A stretch of DNA of 64,000 nt from Lentzea terrae (GCF_003265345.1 NZ_QFWW01000013.1:249321-313320), one strand, 5' to 3'; positions 25,840-36,428 are shown, counted from the stretch's first letter. Numbers and translations are program-made. Notes: generated from the letters alone by a model not told the origin.

Positions 25840-28800
25840 ATGTCGCACGAACCTGCAGTGGACGGCGGCTGCCTCCCGGACCTGCTGCGCAAGCAGGTCG
25901 AGCAACACCCCGACCGCACGGCCGTCGTCTTCGGCGAAGCGAGCCTCACCTACGGCGAACTGTTCGAGCAGAGCTCGGCGCTCGCCACGCATCTGCGGCG
26001 GCTCGGCATCACCGAGGACGACTGCGTCGGCATGTTCGTGGAGCCGTCGCTCGACCTCGTCATCGGCGCGTGGGGAATCCTCTGCGGTGGCGGCGCCTAC
26101 CTGCCGCTCAGCCCGGAGTACCCGGAAGAGCGGCTCCGGTACATGATCGAGGACTCGCGCACGCAGGTCGTGGTGACGCAGCCCGCGCTCAAGGCCCGCC
26201 TGCGGGAGCTCGCGCCGAGCAGCGTCCGGATCGTCACGCTCGACGACTGCGACGAGGCGTTCGACGACGGCTTCTCCCCCGCGCACGACAGCCTCGCGTA
26301 CATCATCTACACCTCGGGCAGCACCGGCAGGCCCAAGGGCGTGATGATCGAGCACCGCAGCATCGTCAACCAGATGCAGTGGCTGCACGATGCGCACGGC
26401 ATCAACGGCACGAAGCGCGTGGTGCAGAAGACGCCGATGAGCTTCGACGCGGCGCAGTGGGAGATCCTGGCGCCCGCGGTCGGCGGCACCGTGGTGATGG
26501 GCCGCCCCGGCATCTACCGCGACCCCGAGATGCTGATCGAGACCATGCGCGAGCACGGCGTCACCACGTTGCAGTGCGTGCCGACGCTGCTCCAGGCGTT
26601 GATCGACACGGAGGAGTTCCACACCGTCACGTCGCTGCGGCAGGTCTTCAGCGGCGGCGAGGCGTTGTCCCGCACGCTGGCCCAGAGCTTCGTCGCGACG
26701 ATGCCGGGCGTGGAGCTCATCAACCTCTACGGGCCAACGGAAACGACGATCAACTCGTCGTCCCACGTGGTCGATCCCGCGGAACTGGCCGAGGCACCGA
26801 AGTCCATCTCGATCGGCCTGCCCGTCGCCAACACCACGTACTTCGTGCTGAACGAGAACCGGGACCTCGTCACGCCGGGCGAGATCGGCGAGCTCTACAT
26901 CGGCGGCGTCCAGGTCGCCCGCGGCTACCTGCACCAGCCGGAGCTGACGGAGGAACGGTTCGTCGACGGGATGTTCCGCACCGGTGACCTGGTCACGCAG
27001 AACCTCGACGGCACCGTGCAGTTCGCCGGCCGCGCGGACAGCCAGGTCAAGCTGCGCGGCTACCGGGTCGAACTGGACGAGATCCGGCTCGCGATCGAGA
27101 CGCACGACTGGGTGCGCAACGCCGCCGTGATCGTCAAGGAGGACGAGCGGACCGGGTTCCAGAACCTGATCGCGTGCGTCGAGCTCAACCCCAGGGAAGC
27201 CGCCCTGATGGACCAGGGCAACGCCGGCTCGCACCACCAGTCGAAGGCCAGCCGCCTGCAGGTCCGCGCGCAGCTGTCGAACCCCGGCGTGCGCGACGAC
27301 CTGCGCGGGCGCGAGTCGTTCGAACTGCCCGGCGAGGAAGCCTCGTGCCTGCAGCGGAAAGTGGTGTTCTCGCGCAAGTCGTACCGGTTCTACGAGGGCG
27401 GCAAGGTCACCGACGCCGACCTGCTGCGGCTGCTGGAGCGCCAGGCCGTCGGCGCCGGTTCGCGTGAACCGAAGTCCGTGCGGTTCGCCGAACTGGGCGA
27501 GATCCTGCGGTACTTCGGCGCACACTTCAGCGAACAGCGCCTGCTGCCGAAGTACGGCTACGCGTCGCCTGGTTCGTTGTACGCGACGCAGCTTTATCTG
27601 GAACTGCACCACATCGCGGGGCTGCCGGCCGGGCTGTACTACTACCACCCGTTGCGCCACCAGCTCGTGCTGATCACGTCGGTGCAGGAAAGCCTCGACG
27701 CGCAGGCGAAGCTGCACTTCATCGGACGCAAGGCCGCGATCGAGTCGGTCTACCTCAACAACATCCAGGAAGTGCTGGAGATCGAGACCGGCCACATGCT
27801 CGGGCTCTTCGAGGAGGTCCTGCCGGACTACGGCCTCGACGTCCGCGCCGCCGGGGCCACGCCCGCCACGAAGGACCGGCTGGAGGTCGCCGACGAGGAC
27901 TACTACCTCGGCACGTTCGAGCTGTGCGCGTACTCGGGACTCCGCCAGGACGACGTCGACATCTACGTCCAGACGCATCCGGGCAAGGTCACGAACCTGC
28001 CGGGCGGCCAGTACCGGTACCGCGACGGCACGTTCGAGCGCGTGTCCGACGAACTGGTGCTGCGCAAGCACGTCATCGCCATCAACCAGGCCGTCTACGA
28101 GCGGGCGAGCTTCGGCGTCACGGCCATCAGCCGGTCCCGTGAGGACTGGCGGCGCTACATCGACCTCGGCCGGACCATGCACCGGTTGTCCGCCAACGAC
28201 GTCGACCTCGGCTTCATGTCGTCGGGCTACAGCTCGAAGTCGGACAACGACCTGCCGTCGGCCAAGCGCATCAACGGGATCCTCGGCGACATCGGCGAGA
28301 AGCCGGGACCGTCGTACTTCTTCCTGGGCGGCAAGGTGTCCTACGAACAGCGCCGCAGCCCCGGCATGAAGGAAGACGTCGTCCACATGAAAGGTCCCGC
28401 CGAGCTGATCCGCGACGACCTGGTCAACTTCCTGCCGGACTACATGATCCCGAACAAGGTCGTGGTGCTGGACCAGCTGCCCGTCACCGCGAACGGCAAG
28501 ATCGACGTCAAGGCCCTGGAAGCGTCCGACAAGACCAACGTCGACGACCAGGACCGGCCGTTCGTCGCGCCGCGCACCACCACCGAGCGCCGCATCAGCG
28601 AGATGTGGAAGAAGCTGATGAAGCGCGAGACCGTCTCGACGCACGACGACTTCTTCGAGACCGGCGGCAACTCGTTGATCGCGGTCGGCCTGGTCAACCG
28701 CATCAACAAGGACTTCGGCACCAGTCTGCCGCTCCAGGTGCTCTTCGAGTCGCCGACGATCGAGCAGCTCGCCCGCCGGGTCGACGGTGTCCACGAAGGA

Positions 28801-29709
28801 CCGATCTCGCGACTGGTTCCGTTGCAGCCCAACGGTGACGCTGTGCCGGTGTTCTGCTGGCCGGGTCTCGGCGGGTACCCGATGAACCTGCGCACGCTCG
28901 CCAGCCGGTCCGAACGGCCGTTCTACGGCGTGCAGGCACACGGCATCAACGAGGGCGAGACGCCGTACGGCACGATCCGCGAGATGGCCGCCGCCGACAT
29001 CGAGGCGATCAAGAAGGTCCAGCCGCACGGCCCGTACACGTTGTGGGGCTACAGCTTCGGCGCGCGGGTCGCGTTCGAGACGGCCTACCAGCTGGAGCAG
29101 GCGGGCAACGAGGTCGCGAACCTGTTCCTGATCGCGCCGGGCTCGCCGAAGGTGCGGGCGGAACGAGCCAGCGACGAGGCCTCGTACGACAACCGGGCGT
29201 TCGTCACGATCCTGTTCTCGGTGTTCGCGGGCAGCATCACCGACGCCCGCCTGGAGCGGTGCCTGCAGGTCGCGCAGGACGAGGACACCTTCGCCGCGTT
29301 CATCAGCAGCGAGTTCCGCGACCTGGACAGCGAACTGGTGCGGCGGATCATCCGGATCGTCACCGAGACGTTCTCCTTCAAGTACACCTTCAGCGAGCTG
29401 GCCGAGCGCACGATCCACGCGCCGCTGACGATCTTCAAGGCGCAGGGCGACGACTACTCGTTCATCGAGGGCAGCGAAGGCTTCTCGGTCACCGACCCGG
29501 TCGTGGTCGAGCTGCAGGCCGACCACTACAGCCTGCTGCACGAGCCCGACATCGACGAGCTGCTGGCGTCGATGCGGCAGCGCGGCACGGTGCAGCAGGA
29601 GATCGCCGCCGCTCGGGTGCCGGTGCTGCTCACCGACGAGCAGATGTCGGAGCTGATCGCGGCCGTCACCAAGGCGGTCACGCTGGCCATCGCGGGAGGC
29701 CAGTCGTGA
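25840..29709 (+). CDS. Indigoidine-synthetase-type NRPS (A-Ox-T-TE), MinA/BpsA-like
   Basis: A 1,289-aa single-module NRPS, the size of BpsA/IndC. The adenylation domain spans ~20-480 with '[13 protein letters not shown]' and '[11 protein letters not shown]'; reading the specificity positions gives DAWQFGLIN plus the A10 Lys, the L-glutamine code. An oxidase domain (~505-870; SagB/nitroreductase-like FMN fold, from '[16 protein letters not shown]') is inserted before A10 ('NGKIDVKAL'). The thiolation Ser is Ser945 in 'FETGGNSLI'; the thioesterase nucleophile is Ser1072 in 'WGYSFGA'. The enzyme oxidises and cyclises tethered L-Gln, giving the precursor of blue indigoidine or, with the downstream genes, of minimycin. 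ATG 25840 follows a G-rich site. The next gene overlaps by 4 nt. Confidence 0.95.
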   Translation: MSHEPAVDGGCLPDLLRKQVEQHPDRTAVVFGEASLTYGELFEQSSALATHLRRLGITEDDCVGMFVEPSLDLVIGAWGILCGGGAYLPLSPEYPEERLRYMIEDSRTQVVVTQPALKARLRELAPSSVRIVTLDDCDEAFDDGFSPAHDSLAYIIYTSGSTGRPKGVMIEHRSIVNQMQWLHDAHGINGTKRVVQKTPMSFDAAQWEILAPAVGGTVVMGRPGIYRDPEMLIETMREHGVTTLQCVPTLLQALIDTEEFHTVTSLRQVFSGGEALSRTLAQSFVATMPGVELINLYGPTETTINSSSHVVDPAELAEAPKSISIGLPVANTTYFVLNENRDLVTPGEIGELYIGGVQVARGYLHQPELTEERFVDGMFRTGDLVTQNLDGTVQFAGRADSQVKLRGYRVELDEIRLAIETHDWVRNAAVIVKEDERTGFQNLIACVELNPREAALMDQGNAGSHHQSKASRLQVRAQLSNPGVRDDLRGRESFELPGEEASCLQRKVVFSRKSYRFYEGGKVTDADLLRLLERQAVGAGSREPKSVRFAELGEILRYFGAHFSEQRLLPKYGYASPGSLYATQLYLELHHIAGLPAGLYYYHPLRHQLVLITSVQESLDAQAKLHFIGRKAAIESVYLNNIQEVLEIETGHMLGLFEEVLPDYGLDVRAAGATPATKDRLEVADEDYYLGTFELCAYSGLRQDDVDIYVQTHPGKVTNLPGGQYRYRDGTFERVSDELVLRKHVIAINQAVYERASFGVTAISRSREDWRRYIDLGRTMHRLSANDVDLGFMSSGYSSKSDNDLPSAKRINGILGDIGEKPGPSYFFLGGKVSYEQRRSPGMKEDVVHMKGPAELIRDDLVNFLPDYMIPNKVVVLDQLPVTANGKIDVKALEASDKTNVDDQDRPFVAPRTTTERRISEMWKKLMKRETVSTHDDFFETGGNSLIAVGLVNRINKDFGTSLPLQVLFESPTIEQLARRVDGVHEGPISRLVPLQPNGDAVPVFCWPGLGGYPMNLRTLASRSERPFYGVQAHGINEGETPYGTIREMAAADIEAIKKVQPHGPYTLWGYSFGARVAFETAYQLEQAGNEVANLFLIAPGSPKVRAERASDEASYDNRAFVTILFSVFAGSITDARLERCLQVAQDEDTFAAFISSEFRDLDSELVRRIIRIVTETFSFKYTFSELAERTIHAPLTIFKAQGDDYSFIEGSEGFSVTDPVVVELQADHYSLLHEPDIDELLASMRQRGTVQQEIAAARVPVLLTDEQMSELIAAVTKAVTLAIAGGQS

Positions 29710-30626
29710 CGGTTCCGCTGGTGTACAGCGAGGAGGTGGCCGAGGCGATCACGGCCGGCCAGCCCGTCGTGGCGCTGGAGTCCAACGTGATCACGCACGG
29801 CCTGGACTACCCGGAGAACGCCGAGACCGCCCGCCGGGTCGAGGACGCGGTCCGCGCGGGCGGCTCGGTACCGGCGACGATCGGCATCGACAACGGCCGG
29901 ATCCTGGTGGGCCTCTCCGAGCACGACATCGAGCGGTTCGCCGCCACACCGGGGATTCCGAAGGTCAGCAGCCGCGACCTGCCGATCGTGCTGGCCCGCG
30001 GCGGCCTGGGCGCCACGACCGTCGCGTCGTCGGTGATCGCGGCTTCGCTGGCGGGTCTGAAGTTCTTCTCCTCCGCTGGGATCGGCGGCGTGCACCGCGG
30101 TGCCGAACGCACGATGGACGTCTCGTCGGACCTGATCCAGTTCACCCGCTCCAAGGTCGCGGTGGTCTGCGCGGGCGCGAAGAACATCCTCGACCTCGGG
30201 CTCACCATGGAGTTCCTGGAGACGCACTGCGTCCCGGTCGTGGCCTACCGCTCGGACGACTTCCCGGCGTTCTACTGCGTGTCCAGCGGTCTGCGCAGCC
30301 CGCACCGCGTCGACGACCCGCTGGAGCTGGCCCGTGCCGTCGAGAACCACTGGGCGCTCGGCAACCCCGGCTCGTTCCTGATCACCACACCCACCAGGAC
30401 ATCGGACGCCATCGACGGCGCCGAGGTGGAGGCCGTGATCGCCGAGGCCGTGGCGCGAGCTGACCGGGACGGCGTTTCCGGGCAGGCGATCACCAAGTAC
30501 CTGATGCGCGCCGTCGACCGCGCGACGGAGGGCCGTTCCGCGAAGGCGAACATGGCGGTGCTGGTGAGCACAGCCGAGGTCGCGGGAGAACTCGCTGCCG
30601 CACATGCGAAGGAGTTCTCGTCGTGA
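29706..30626 (+). CDS. Pseudouridine-5'-phosphate glycosidase family enzyme (MinB/IndA-like)
   Basis: A 306-aa homologue of PsuG, which reversibly makes or breaks the C-glycosidic bond between uracil and ribose-5-phosphate. Conserved elements are '[10 protein letters not shown]' (acid/base Glu), '[23 protein letters not shown]' (split active-site strand with the Mn2+-binding Asp) and '[19 protein letters not shown]' with the Schiff-base Lys at about residue 159. In minimycin clusters the homologue joins the 1,3-oxazine heterocycle to ribose-5-phosphate, running the reaction in the synthetic direction; that role is inferred here from context. The GTG start overlaps the NRPS stop, so the two are co-translated. 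Confidence 0.93.
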   Translation: MTVPLVYSEEVAEAITAGQPVVALESNVITHGLDYPENAETARRVEDAVRAGGSVPATIGIDNGRILVGLSEHDIERFAATPGIPKVSSRDLPIVLARGGLGATTVASSVIAASLAGLKFFSSAGIGGVHRGAERTMDVSSDLIQFTRSKVAVVCAGAKNILDLGLTMEFLETHCVPVVAYRSDDFPAFYCVSSGLRSPHRVDDPLELARAVENHWALGNPGSFLITTPTRTSDAIDGAEVEAVIAEAVARADRDGVSGQAITKYLMRAVDRATEGRSAKANMAVLVSTAEVAGELAAAHAKEFSS

Positions 30627-31285
30627 ACCGGTGCGTGATCTTCGACCTGGACGGCACTCTCGTCGACAGCCCGCGCGGGATCGTCACGACGTTCGCCGCG
30701 GTGTTCGCCCAGCTCGATCTGCCCACGGTGGACTCTGGCTCCATCCGCGGCACGATCGGGCTGCCGTTGCCCGCCGCGTTCGCGAAGGTGCTCGGCGTCT
30801 CCGAGGACGAGCCGGTGGTCGCCACGTGCGTCTCGCTCTACCAGTCGACGTTCCGCAAGATCGTGCTGCCGATGGCGCCGCAGCTGGTGTTCCCCGGCGT
30901 GTTCGACGGGCTGGACTCGTTGCGGCAGGACGGTTTCCAGCTCGCCGTCGCCACCAGCAAGTTCATCGCGAACGCCGAGGCGCTGCTGGTCGCGGCCGGC
31001 CTGCGCGAGGAGTTCGCCGTGGTCGTCGGCGCGGATCAGGTCGCCCGCCCGAAGCCGGATCCCGAGTCCGGAGTCGTGGTGCTGCAACGGCTTGGCGTGC
31101 CGGCTTCGAACGCGGTGATGGTCGGTGACACGACGCACGACGTGTTGATGGCGCACGCGGCCGGGATGTCGTCGATCGGTGTGACCTACGGCGTGCACAG
31201 CGTCGAGCAGCTGCTCAGTGCCAACCCCACCTGGCTCGTCGACTCGTTCGCCGGGGTCGTGGCCGCCGTCGGGGAATGCCCGTGA
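30623..31285 (+). CDS. HAD-family phosphatase (MinC N-terminal domain/IndB-like)
   Basis: A 220-aa HAD hydrolase: motif I 'DLDGTLVDS', motif II 'VATSK', motif III Lys in 'ARPKPDPES' and motif IV '[11 protein letters not shown]' are complete, with a helical cap between I and II. Expected role: dephosphorylating the C-nucleoside 5'-monophosphate to the exportable nucleoside, which also protects the producer. The characterised Streptomyces protein MinC has an extra domain after the phosphatase; this one is the phosphatase alone. It overlaps both neighbours (GTGA at its start, 10 nt with the UPRT at its end). Confidence 0.92.
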   Translation: MNRCVIFDLDGTLVDSPRGIVTTFAAVFAQLDLPTVDSGSIRGTIGLPLPAAFAKVLGVSEDEPVVATCVSLYQSTFRKIVLPMAPQLVFPGVFDGLDSLRQDGFQLAVATSKFIANAEALLVAAGLREEFAVVVGADQVARPKPDPESGVVVLQRLGVPASNAVMVGDTTHDVLMAHAAGMSSIGVTYGVHSVEQLLSANPTWLVDSFAGVVAAVGECP

Positions 31286-31950
31286 CCTCCATCGACGCGT
31301 ACCTCGAGAAGAACGTCTTCTTGTTGCCGCAGACCGACCAGCTGCGCGCGATGCACACGATCGTCCGCTCCCGCGAGTGTTCGCGCGAGGACTTCGTCTT
31401 CTACACCGAGCGGATCATCCGGCTGCTCGTCGAGGCCGGCCTCGACCTGCTGCCGTTCGAACCCCACGACGTCGCCACACCGGTCGGCGCGACCTATCGC
31501 GGGCTTCGGTGCGCCGCTCGCCTGGTCGGCGTCCCGATCATCAGGGCAGGCGAGAGCATGGAGGCCGGGCTGCGGGCGGTGGTCAGAGGCGCGCGGATCG
31601 GCAAGATCCTGATCCAGCGCGACGACGCCACGAAGCTGCCGAGGCTCTACTACTCGAACCTGCCGCAGGACATCGCGTCCCGGCACGTGCTGCTGCTCGA
31701 CCCGATGCTCGCCACCGGCGGCACCGCCAACGCCGCGATTCAAGTGCTGCTCGACCAGGGCGTGTTGGAAGAGAACATCGTCTTCGTCACCTTCATCACG
31801 GTGGCTGAAGGCATCGAGGCGGTGTGCTCGCGGTTCCCGCGCGTGCGGATCGTGACGTCGGCGATCGAGGAACGCCTGAACTCCAACGCCTACATGGTGC
31901 CCGGCATCGGCGACTTCGGTGACCGGTTCTTCGGCACCGACAGGAGGTAG
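31276..31950 (+). CDS. Uracil phosphoribosyltransferase homologue (MinD-like)
   Basis: A 224-aa type I PRTase of the UPRT group, converting uracil plus PRPP to UMP. 'VPIIRAGESMEAGLRAVVRGARIGKILIQRDD' (consecutive halves) and 'LYYSNLP' form the uracil-binding side; 'LLLDPMLATGGTANAA' is the PRPP loop; 'GIGDFGDRFFGT' is the C-terminal uracil-contacting stretch. In minimycin producers this cluster copy raises the UMP pool to outcompete minimycin monophosphate, a self-resistance role. ATG 31276 and GTG 31282 (GTGA overlap) are both usable starts. Confidence 0.92.
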   Translation: MPVTSIDAYLEKNVFLLPQTDQLRAMHTIVRSRECSREDFVFYTERIIRLLVEAGLDLLPFEPHDVATPVGATYRGLRCAARLVGVPIIRAGESMEAGLRAVVRGARIGKILIQRDDATKLPRLYYSNLPQDIASRHVLLLDPMLATGGTANAAIQVLLDQGVLEENIVFVTFITVAEGIEAVCSRFPRVRIVTSAIEERLNSNAYMVPGIGDFGDRFFGTDRR

Positions 31951-31953
31951 GCC

Positions 31954-32838
31954 GTGCGAAGCAACCGACTGCTCGCGGACTCGGCGATCACCGCGCTGGC
32001 GCCGGCGATCTGGGGCAGCACTTACCTGGTCACCACCGAGCTGCTGCCACCGGACCGGCCGCTGCTCGCCGCGACCGTCCGCGCGTTGCCCGCGGGCCTG
32101 ATCCTGCTGATGTTCGGACGCGTGCTCCCCCAAGGCATTTGGTGGTGGCGCGCACTGGTGCTGGGCACGCTCAACATCGGCGCGTTCTTCTTCCTGCTGT
32201 TCGTCGCTGCCTACCACCTGCCCGGCGGCGTGGCGGCGTTGGTCGGCTCGGTCCAGCCGGTGATCGTGCTGGTGCTGGCCGCGGTGCTGCTCGGTGACCG
32301 GATCCGGCTTCCCCACGTGCTCGCCTGCCTGGCCGCGTCCGTCGGCGTCGCGTTGCTGGTGCTCAAGGCCACCGCACAGCTGGATCTCGTCGGCGTGCTC
32401 GCCGCGTTGGGCGGCGCGGTGTGCATGGCGTCCGGCATCGTGCTCACGAAACGGTGGCAGCGCCCGGTGAACGTGCTGCTGTTCACCGGCTGGCAGCTGA
32501 CCGCGGGCGGGATCGTGCTGCTGCCGGCGCTGCTCCTGGTCGAAGGTCTGCCGAGCACGATCACCGGCACCAACGCGCTGGGCTTCGGTTACCTCGTCGT
32601 GCTCGGCTCGCTCTTCGCCTACTCGGTCTGGTTCCGCGGCACGGACCGGGTGCCCGCGATCGGGTTGTCGTTCCTCGGGTTCTGCAGCCCGCTCGTGGCG
32701 ACGGTCCTCGGGTTCGCGTTCCTCGGCCAGACCCTGTCGTACCTGCAGCTGGTCGGTGCCGCCGTTCTCATCGGCGCGATCGTCCTCGTGCAGCTCACAC
32801 CGACGAGGGTGCGCGAGCTTCAGCGCACGACGTCGTAG
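31954..32838 (+). CDS. EamA/DMT-family exporter (MinT-like)
   Basis: A 294-aa membrane protein with ten predicted helices in two EamA repeats ('APAIWGSTYLVTTELLPPDRPL' and 'GTDRVPAIGLSFLGFCSPLVAT' regions). It is the last gene of the NRPS operon, 3 nt after the UPRT stop, and probably exports the nucleoside or a related metabolite. The family is broad, so the substrate is inferred from context only. Its last 19 nt overlap the convergent DHFR-like gene. Confidence 0.9.
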   Translation: MRSNRLLADSAITALAPAIWGSTYLVTTELLPPDRPLLAATVRALPAGLILLMFGRVLPQGIWWWRALVLGTLNIGAFFFLLFVAAYHLPGGVAALVGSVQPVIVLVLAAVLLGDRIRLPHVLACLAASVGVALLVLKATAQLDLVGVLAALGGAVCMASGIVLTKRWQRPVNVLLFTGWQLTAGGIVLLPALLLVEGLPSTITGTNALGFGYLVVLGSLFAYSVWFRGTDRVPAIGLSFLGFCSPLVATVLGFAFLGQTLSYLQLVGAAVLIGAIVLVQLTPTRVRELQRTTS

Positions 32839-33392
32839 ACCAGCTTCTGGATGCCGTTCGAGTACGACTCGCTCTCGACGAGCTTCAGCATCTGCTTGGC
32901 CTTGTCGGTCTGGCTGAACAGCCGCTTGCCCGCGCCGAGCAGCACCGGGAACACCAGCAGGTGGTAGCGGTCGATCAGGCCCGCGTCGGACAGGTTGCGG
33001 TTGAGCGTCGCACTGCCGTGGATGGAGATCGGGCCGCCGTCGGTCTCCTTCAGCGCGGCCACGTCGTCGAGCGAGCGCAGGATCGTGATCTCGCCCCAGT
33101 TGTCGACGAGCTGGTCCTCCTTGAGCGTGCTCGACACGACGTACTTCGGGATCACGTTGTAGCGCGGGAAGTAGTCGAGCGTCGGCCACACCGGGGCGAA
33201 CCCCTCGTAGCTGACCCGGCCCATCATCATCGCCGCGGCTTCGTCCTGCTCGCGGCCCTTGATCTCGTAGGCGGCCTCGTCGAACTCGATGTCCTGGAAC
33301 GTCCAGCCGGAGCTGCGGTGGCCGGGCTCGCCGCCGGGGGCTTCGACGACGCCGTCGAGCGAGACGAACGCGGTGGCGATCAGGGTGCGCAT
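32820..33392 (-). CDS. Dihydrofolate reductase-like (RibD C-terminal family) protein
   Basis: A 190-aa protein: 'TLIATAFVSLDGVVEAPGG', 'MMMGRVSYEGFAPVWP', 'YVVSSTLKEDQLVDNWGEITIL' (two parts) and 'IHGSATLNRNLSDAGLIDRYHLLVFPVLLGAGKRLF' (two parts) define the DHFR-fold RibD_C family, stand-alone and abundant in actinobacteria. It binds NADPH; the substrate is unknown and it is unlikely to be the cell's main DHFR or riboflavin enzyme. ATG 33392 follows AAGGAG. It converges on the transporter gene and is not part of the cluster. Confidence 0.92.
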   Translation of the reverse strand: MRTLIATAFVSLDGVVEAPGGEPGHRSSGWTFQDIEFDEAAYEIKGREQDEAAAMMMGRVSYEGFAPVWPTLDYFPRYNVIPKYVVSSTLKEDQLVDNWGEITILRSLDDVAALKETDGGPISIHGSATLNRNLSDAGLIDRYHLLVFPVLLGAGKRLFSQTDKAKQMLKLVESESYSNGIQKLVYDVVR

Positions 33393-33495
33393 CGGGGTTC
33401 TCCTTGGTGTTCGCGCTTGCTGTCATAGGTGCGTCGAACGGGAGATATCAGTATCGACATCTCGCGCCAAGAAAGTTTCCGCCATCGGTGACGAC

Positions 33496-33525
33496 GGCGC
33501 TGGACACCCCACCGAGTCCAGCGCC
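33496..33525 (-). terminator. GC-rich hairpin downstream of the LAL regulator gene
   Basis: GGCGCTGGAC (33496-33505) and GTCCAGCGCC (33516-33525) form a perfect 10-bp stem with a 10-nt loop, lying 115 nt beyond the regulator stop on the minus strand. There is no U-tract, so it may act as a GC-hairpin terminator or simply insulate the two minus-strand genes. Confidence 0.45.
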
Positions 33526-33640
33526 GCCGTCGCCTCAGCGCACTGGACCAGGCCAGCCGTTTGCACTCATCGTGCTTCCCCCTCCTCGCGGCCCGGCATC
33601 ACTCGGGCCTGGTGCGGAGTCTGCTGGGGGACGCGCGCGG

Positions 33641-36364
33641 CTACATGCGGGCTGACCCCTCAATTAGTGGGCGCGCGTACCTGATGAGCTCGGCCCTGGA
33701 GCTCTGACCGGTGCGCACGCGCAGGTTGGCGACGTGGCGTTCGACCGTTCGGGGGGACAGGAACAGCCGTTCGGCGATCTCGGCGTTGCCGAACCGTTCC
33801 ACGACGAGCCGCAGCACCTCGAACTCCCGGACCGTGACGCCGGCCTTGCGCAGCTCGGCGGGCACGGTGTCGTGGTCGCGCCGCCGTCGTTGGCGGGGTG
33901 CGCCGGCCTCTCTGAGCACCGCCCGGCACGCGGCGGCGACGGCGGGCACGCCCAGCCGGTGGAAGTACTCCTCGGCTTCTCTCAGCCACTCCAGCGGTTC
34001 GCCCCAGCCGTCGGCCAGCGCGGCCGGGCCCGCGAGCCTCAGCCCGAGCAGGCGCGGCAGGCCGAGTTCGGCGCTGAGCGCTTCGTTCGCGGCTTCGGTT
34101 GCTTGATCTTTGTGTCCGTCCCGGCCGAGCAGGATCGCGCGGCTCCAGGCGAAGTACGTGCGGTGCAGCTGGACCTGGGCGAGATGCGACTCGGCGAGGC
34201 GTTCGTACTCCGGCCAGCCCGCAAGTCCGTGCGCGACCCTGACCAGCAGCCGCGGCCCCTGGTAGAAGGTGCCGCGCAGGATCCGCGGTTCGGTGACCTG
34301 CTGCTCGACCTCGTCCAACTCGGCCAGCGCACGGTCGTACTGCTCTTCCATGAGCGCGCAAACCGCCGAGCTGTAGGCCCAGATCTCGGCGGAACCACCG
34401 TGGTCGCGCAGCTGTTTGAGGGCCTGGTCGGTCGCCTTGCGATCGCCGTGCATCGCCGCGATGCCCGCCTCGATCGCGACTGCGAGTGCCTGCAACGCGT
34501 GCAGGCCCAGTCTTTCGGCGGCTTTCTTGGCGCTGGCACCGTGTTCGGCGGCCTGCTGGTACTCACCGCGCACGAGGTGGGTCGCGCCGATGTGCAGGTC
34601 GGCGGCGATCAGGATGACGATGGCGCCGGCGTCCTCGGCCGCCTGGCGCGCGGCCAGCAGGGTGTCGACGGTCGTGGTCAGGTACTTGTCGGTGATGCCC
34701 AGCTCCAGCAGCGCCCGCAGCCGCCACGCCGCGAGGCCGTGCTGTTCGGCGACCTGCAGCCAGCGCTGGACGTGTTGCCGTGCCTCGGCCAGGTCCTGGC
34801 CTCTGGTGCACCGGGTGAGCACTTCGAGGGCTTCGCAGACGATCTCCGGAGTTCCGGTGGCAGCCGCGCGTTCGGCGAGTGCGCGGGCCTTGGGCAGGAG
34901 GTCGAGCTGGTTGAGTCCGAGCAGGAGCGCCGCTTTCACGACGTCGACCGCCGCGCAGGCCTGTTTGGTCGACGCGATCAGGTCGAGCCCGCGTTCCCAC
35001 TGCCCTGCCACGGCCGCGACCCTGGCCTGCGCGAGGCGTACCGCGGCACGGCGTTCCGGGGTGGCGTGCGCTGCGGTGAGCGACTGCTGAAGCCGCTCCC
35101 CCAACGCGAACGCCCGCGCGCCGTTGTCCGCAGGCACGACGACCGCGGCCAGTGGGAGCACTTGGGCGAGCGCGTCGAGGAGCTCTGCCGGTTTTTCGTC
35201 CAGGGCCTGGCCGCGTTCGAGCAGTTCCACGGCGGTGCCGAACCTGCCCAGCGCCGCCGCGTGCCGTCCGGCCCTGATGAGGCAGTCAACCGCCTTCTCG
35301 TTGTCCCCGCCTGCTTGCCACAGCTCCGCGATGAGCTCCAACTCGTTGGGGCGCAACGCCTCTGTCGTTTCTGCGGCTCTTCGGGCCAGCGTTTTTTCGG
35401 CCGTCGGTGTCATCCGGCTTCTTATTGCGTCGGCCGTCAGCGCGTGCCGGAACTTGTGGCCGTGGACGAGCTGCGCCCGTTCGGCGTCCTGCAGGAGCTT
35501 GGTCGCGTTGTCCTGGTTCGTCATCGCCGCCACGACGTCGAGCGGGAAGGTGCGGCCGAAGATCGCGGCGGCTTCGAGCAGCGCGATGCAGTCGGGTTCG
35601 AGCGCGTCGACCCGTTGCAACGTCGCCGCGGCCACCGTCGGCGGCACCCCGGCATGCAGATCTGCGTTGAGCAGCTCTTCGACCACGAACGGAACCCCGT
35701 CCGCGATCTTGGTGAGCTTGGCCAGGACGTCTTCCGGCACGGGTCTGCCGAGGTGGTGCCGGGCCAGTTCAGCGACTTCCTCGTCCGTCAACCCGTTGAG
35801 CCGCAACACTTGTGCCGTCCGGCGTGTTGCGGCCTCGTCCGCGAGACGTCGCGCGGCATCGGGATGCGGTCGTTGAGTGGCGAGCAGCAGGACGGGTTCG
35901 TCCGCGAGGTTGTCGAGCAGGTAGTCCACGACGGCCAGCGTCTCGCCGTCCGCATCGTGCAGATCTTCAAGCAGGACAACGGTCTTCTGGGCAGTGACGA
36001 GTCTGAGGACTGCCTCGGCCCTGACCACGGCCGGATCGGGCACACCGCTCGGTGCGTCCGTGATCATCCTCGTGAGCACGGGCAGGTAGGCGCCGAGCTG
36101 CTGCTCGTCCTTGCGGAAAGCCGACAGCACCGCCTCGCACAGCGCCCGCAACGGCACCGCGCGGCTCGCCCGTCCTCTGAGCACGCGGAAGCCGCGCTGC
36201 GAGGCGTGCCCGACGAGCTCCGTTGCGAGCCGCGACTTGCCGATTCCCGGTTCCCCCACGAGGAACACCGCTCCACCGCGATGCTGCTCGGCCCTGGTCA
36301 GCGCGGCCCGCAGTGCTGATGTCTCCTCGCTCCGGCCCACCAGCACGGGGGACGTGAACTGCAT
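33641..36364 (-). CDS. Large ATP-binding LuxR-family (LAL) transcriptional regulator
   Basis: A 907-aa regulator. An N-terminal AAA/STAND ATPase ('LVGRSEETSALRAAL', Walker A 'GEPGIGKSRLA', Walker B 'TVVLLEDLHDAD') is followed by a long helical TPR-like sensor region (~350-820) and a C-terminal LuxR helix-turn-helix ('TVREFEVLRLVVERFGNAEIAERLFLSPRTVERH' in two parts). LALs often activate secondary-metabolite or sugar genes; its position beside the minimycin-type cluster makes it a candidate regulator but gives no proof. ATG 36364 places VGR at the usual position. It is divergent from a small membrane-protein gene. Confidence 0.93.
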   Translation of the reverse strand: MQFTSPVLVGRSEETSALRAALTRAEQHRGGAVFLVGEPGIGKSRLATELVGHASQRGFRVLRGRASRAVPLRALCEAVLSAFRKDEQQLGAYLPVLTRMITDAPSGVPDPAVVRAEAVLRLVTAQKTVVLLEDLHDADGETLAVVDYLLDNLADEPVLLLATQRPHPDAARRLADEAATRRTAQVLRLNGLTDEEVAELARHHLGRPVPEDVLAKLTKIADGVPFVVEELLNADLHAGVPPTVAAATLQRVDALEPDCIALLEAAAIFGRTFPLDVVAAMTNQDNATKLLQDAERAQLVHGHKFRHALTADAIRSRMTPTAEKTLARRAAETTEALRPNELELIAELWQAGGDNEKAVDCLIRAGRHAAALGRFGTAVELLERGQALDEKPAELLDALAQVLPLAAVVVPADNGARAFALGERLQQSLTAAHATPERRAAVRLAQARVAAVAGQWERGLDLIASTKQACAAVDVVKAALLLGLNQLDLLPKARALAERAAATGTPEIVCEALEVLTRCTRGQDLAEARQHVQRWLQVAEQHGLAAWRLRALLELGITDKYLTTTVDTLLAARQAAEDAGAIVILIAADLHIGATHLVRGEYQQAAEHGASAKKAAERLGLHALQALAVAIEAGIAAMHGDRKATDQALKQLRDHGGSAEIWAYSSAVCALMEEQYDRALAELDEVEQQVTEPRILRGTFYQGPRLLVRVAHGLAGWPEYERLAESHLAQVQLHRTYFAWSRAILLGRDGHKDQATEAANEALSAELGLPRLLGLRLAGPAALADGWGEPLEWLREAEEYFHRLGVPAVAAACRAVLREAGAPRQRRRRDHDTVPAELRKAGVTVREFEVLRLVVERFGNAEIAERLFLSPRTVERHVANLRVRTGQSSRAELIRYARPLIEGSARM

Positions 36365-36428
36365 GGCCAGCGACCCTACTAGCGAGTGGTCAGGAATCGA
36401 GAAGCACGGTCGATCCGCCACTCCTAAC

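Noticed and set aside
25777..29541. 1,254-aa minus-strand open frame opposite the indigoidine-type NRPS
   Set aside because: It is the complement of a fully recognisable NRPS; the long frame results from high GC and biased third positions.
33404..33655. 83-aa open frame between the DHFR-like and LAL genes
   Set aside because: Low-complexity Pro/Ser-rich sequence that contains the GC hairpin; no start signal.
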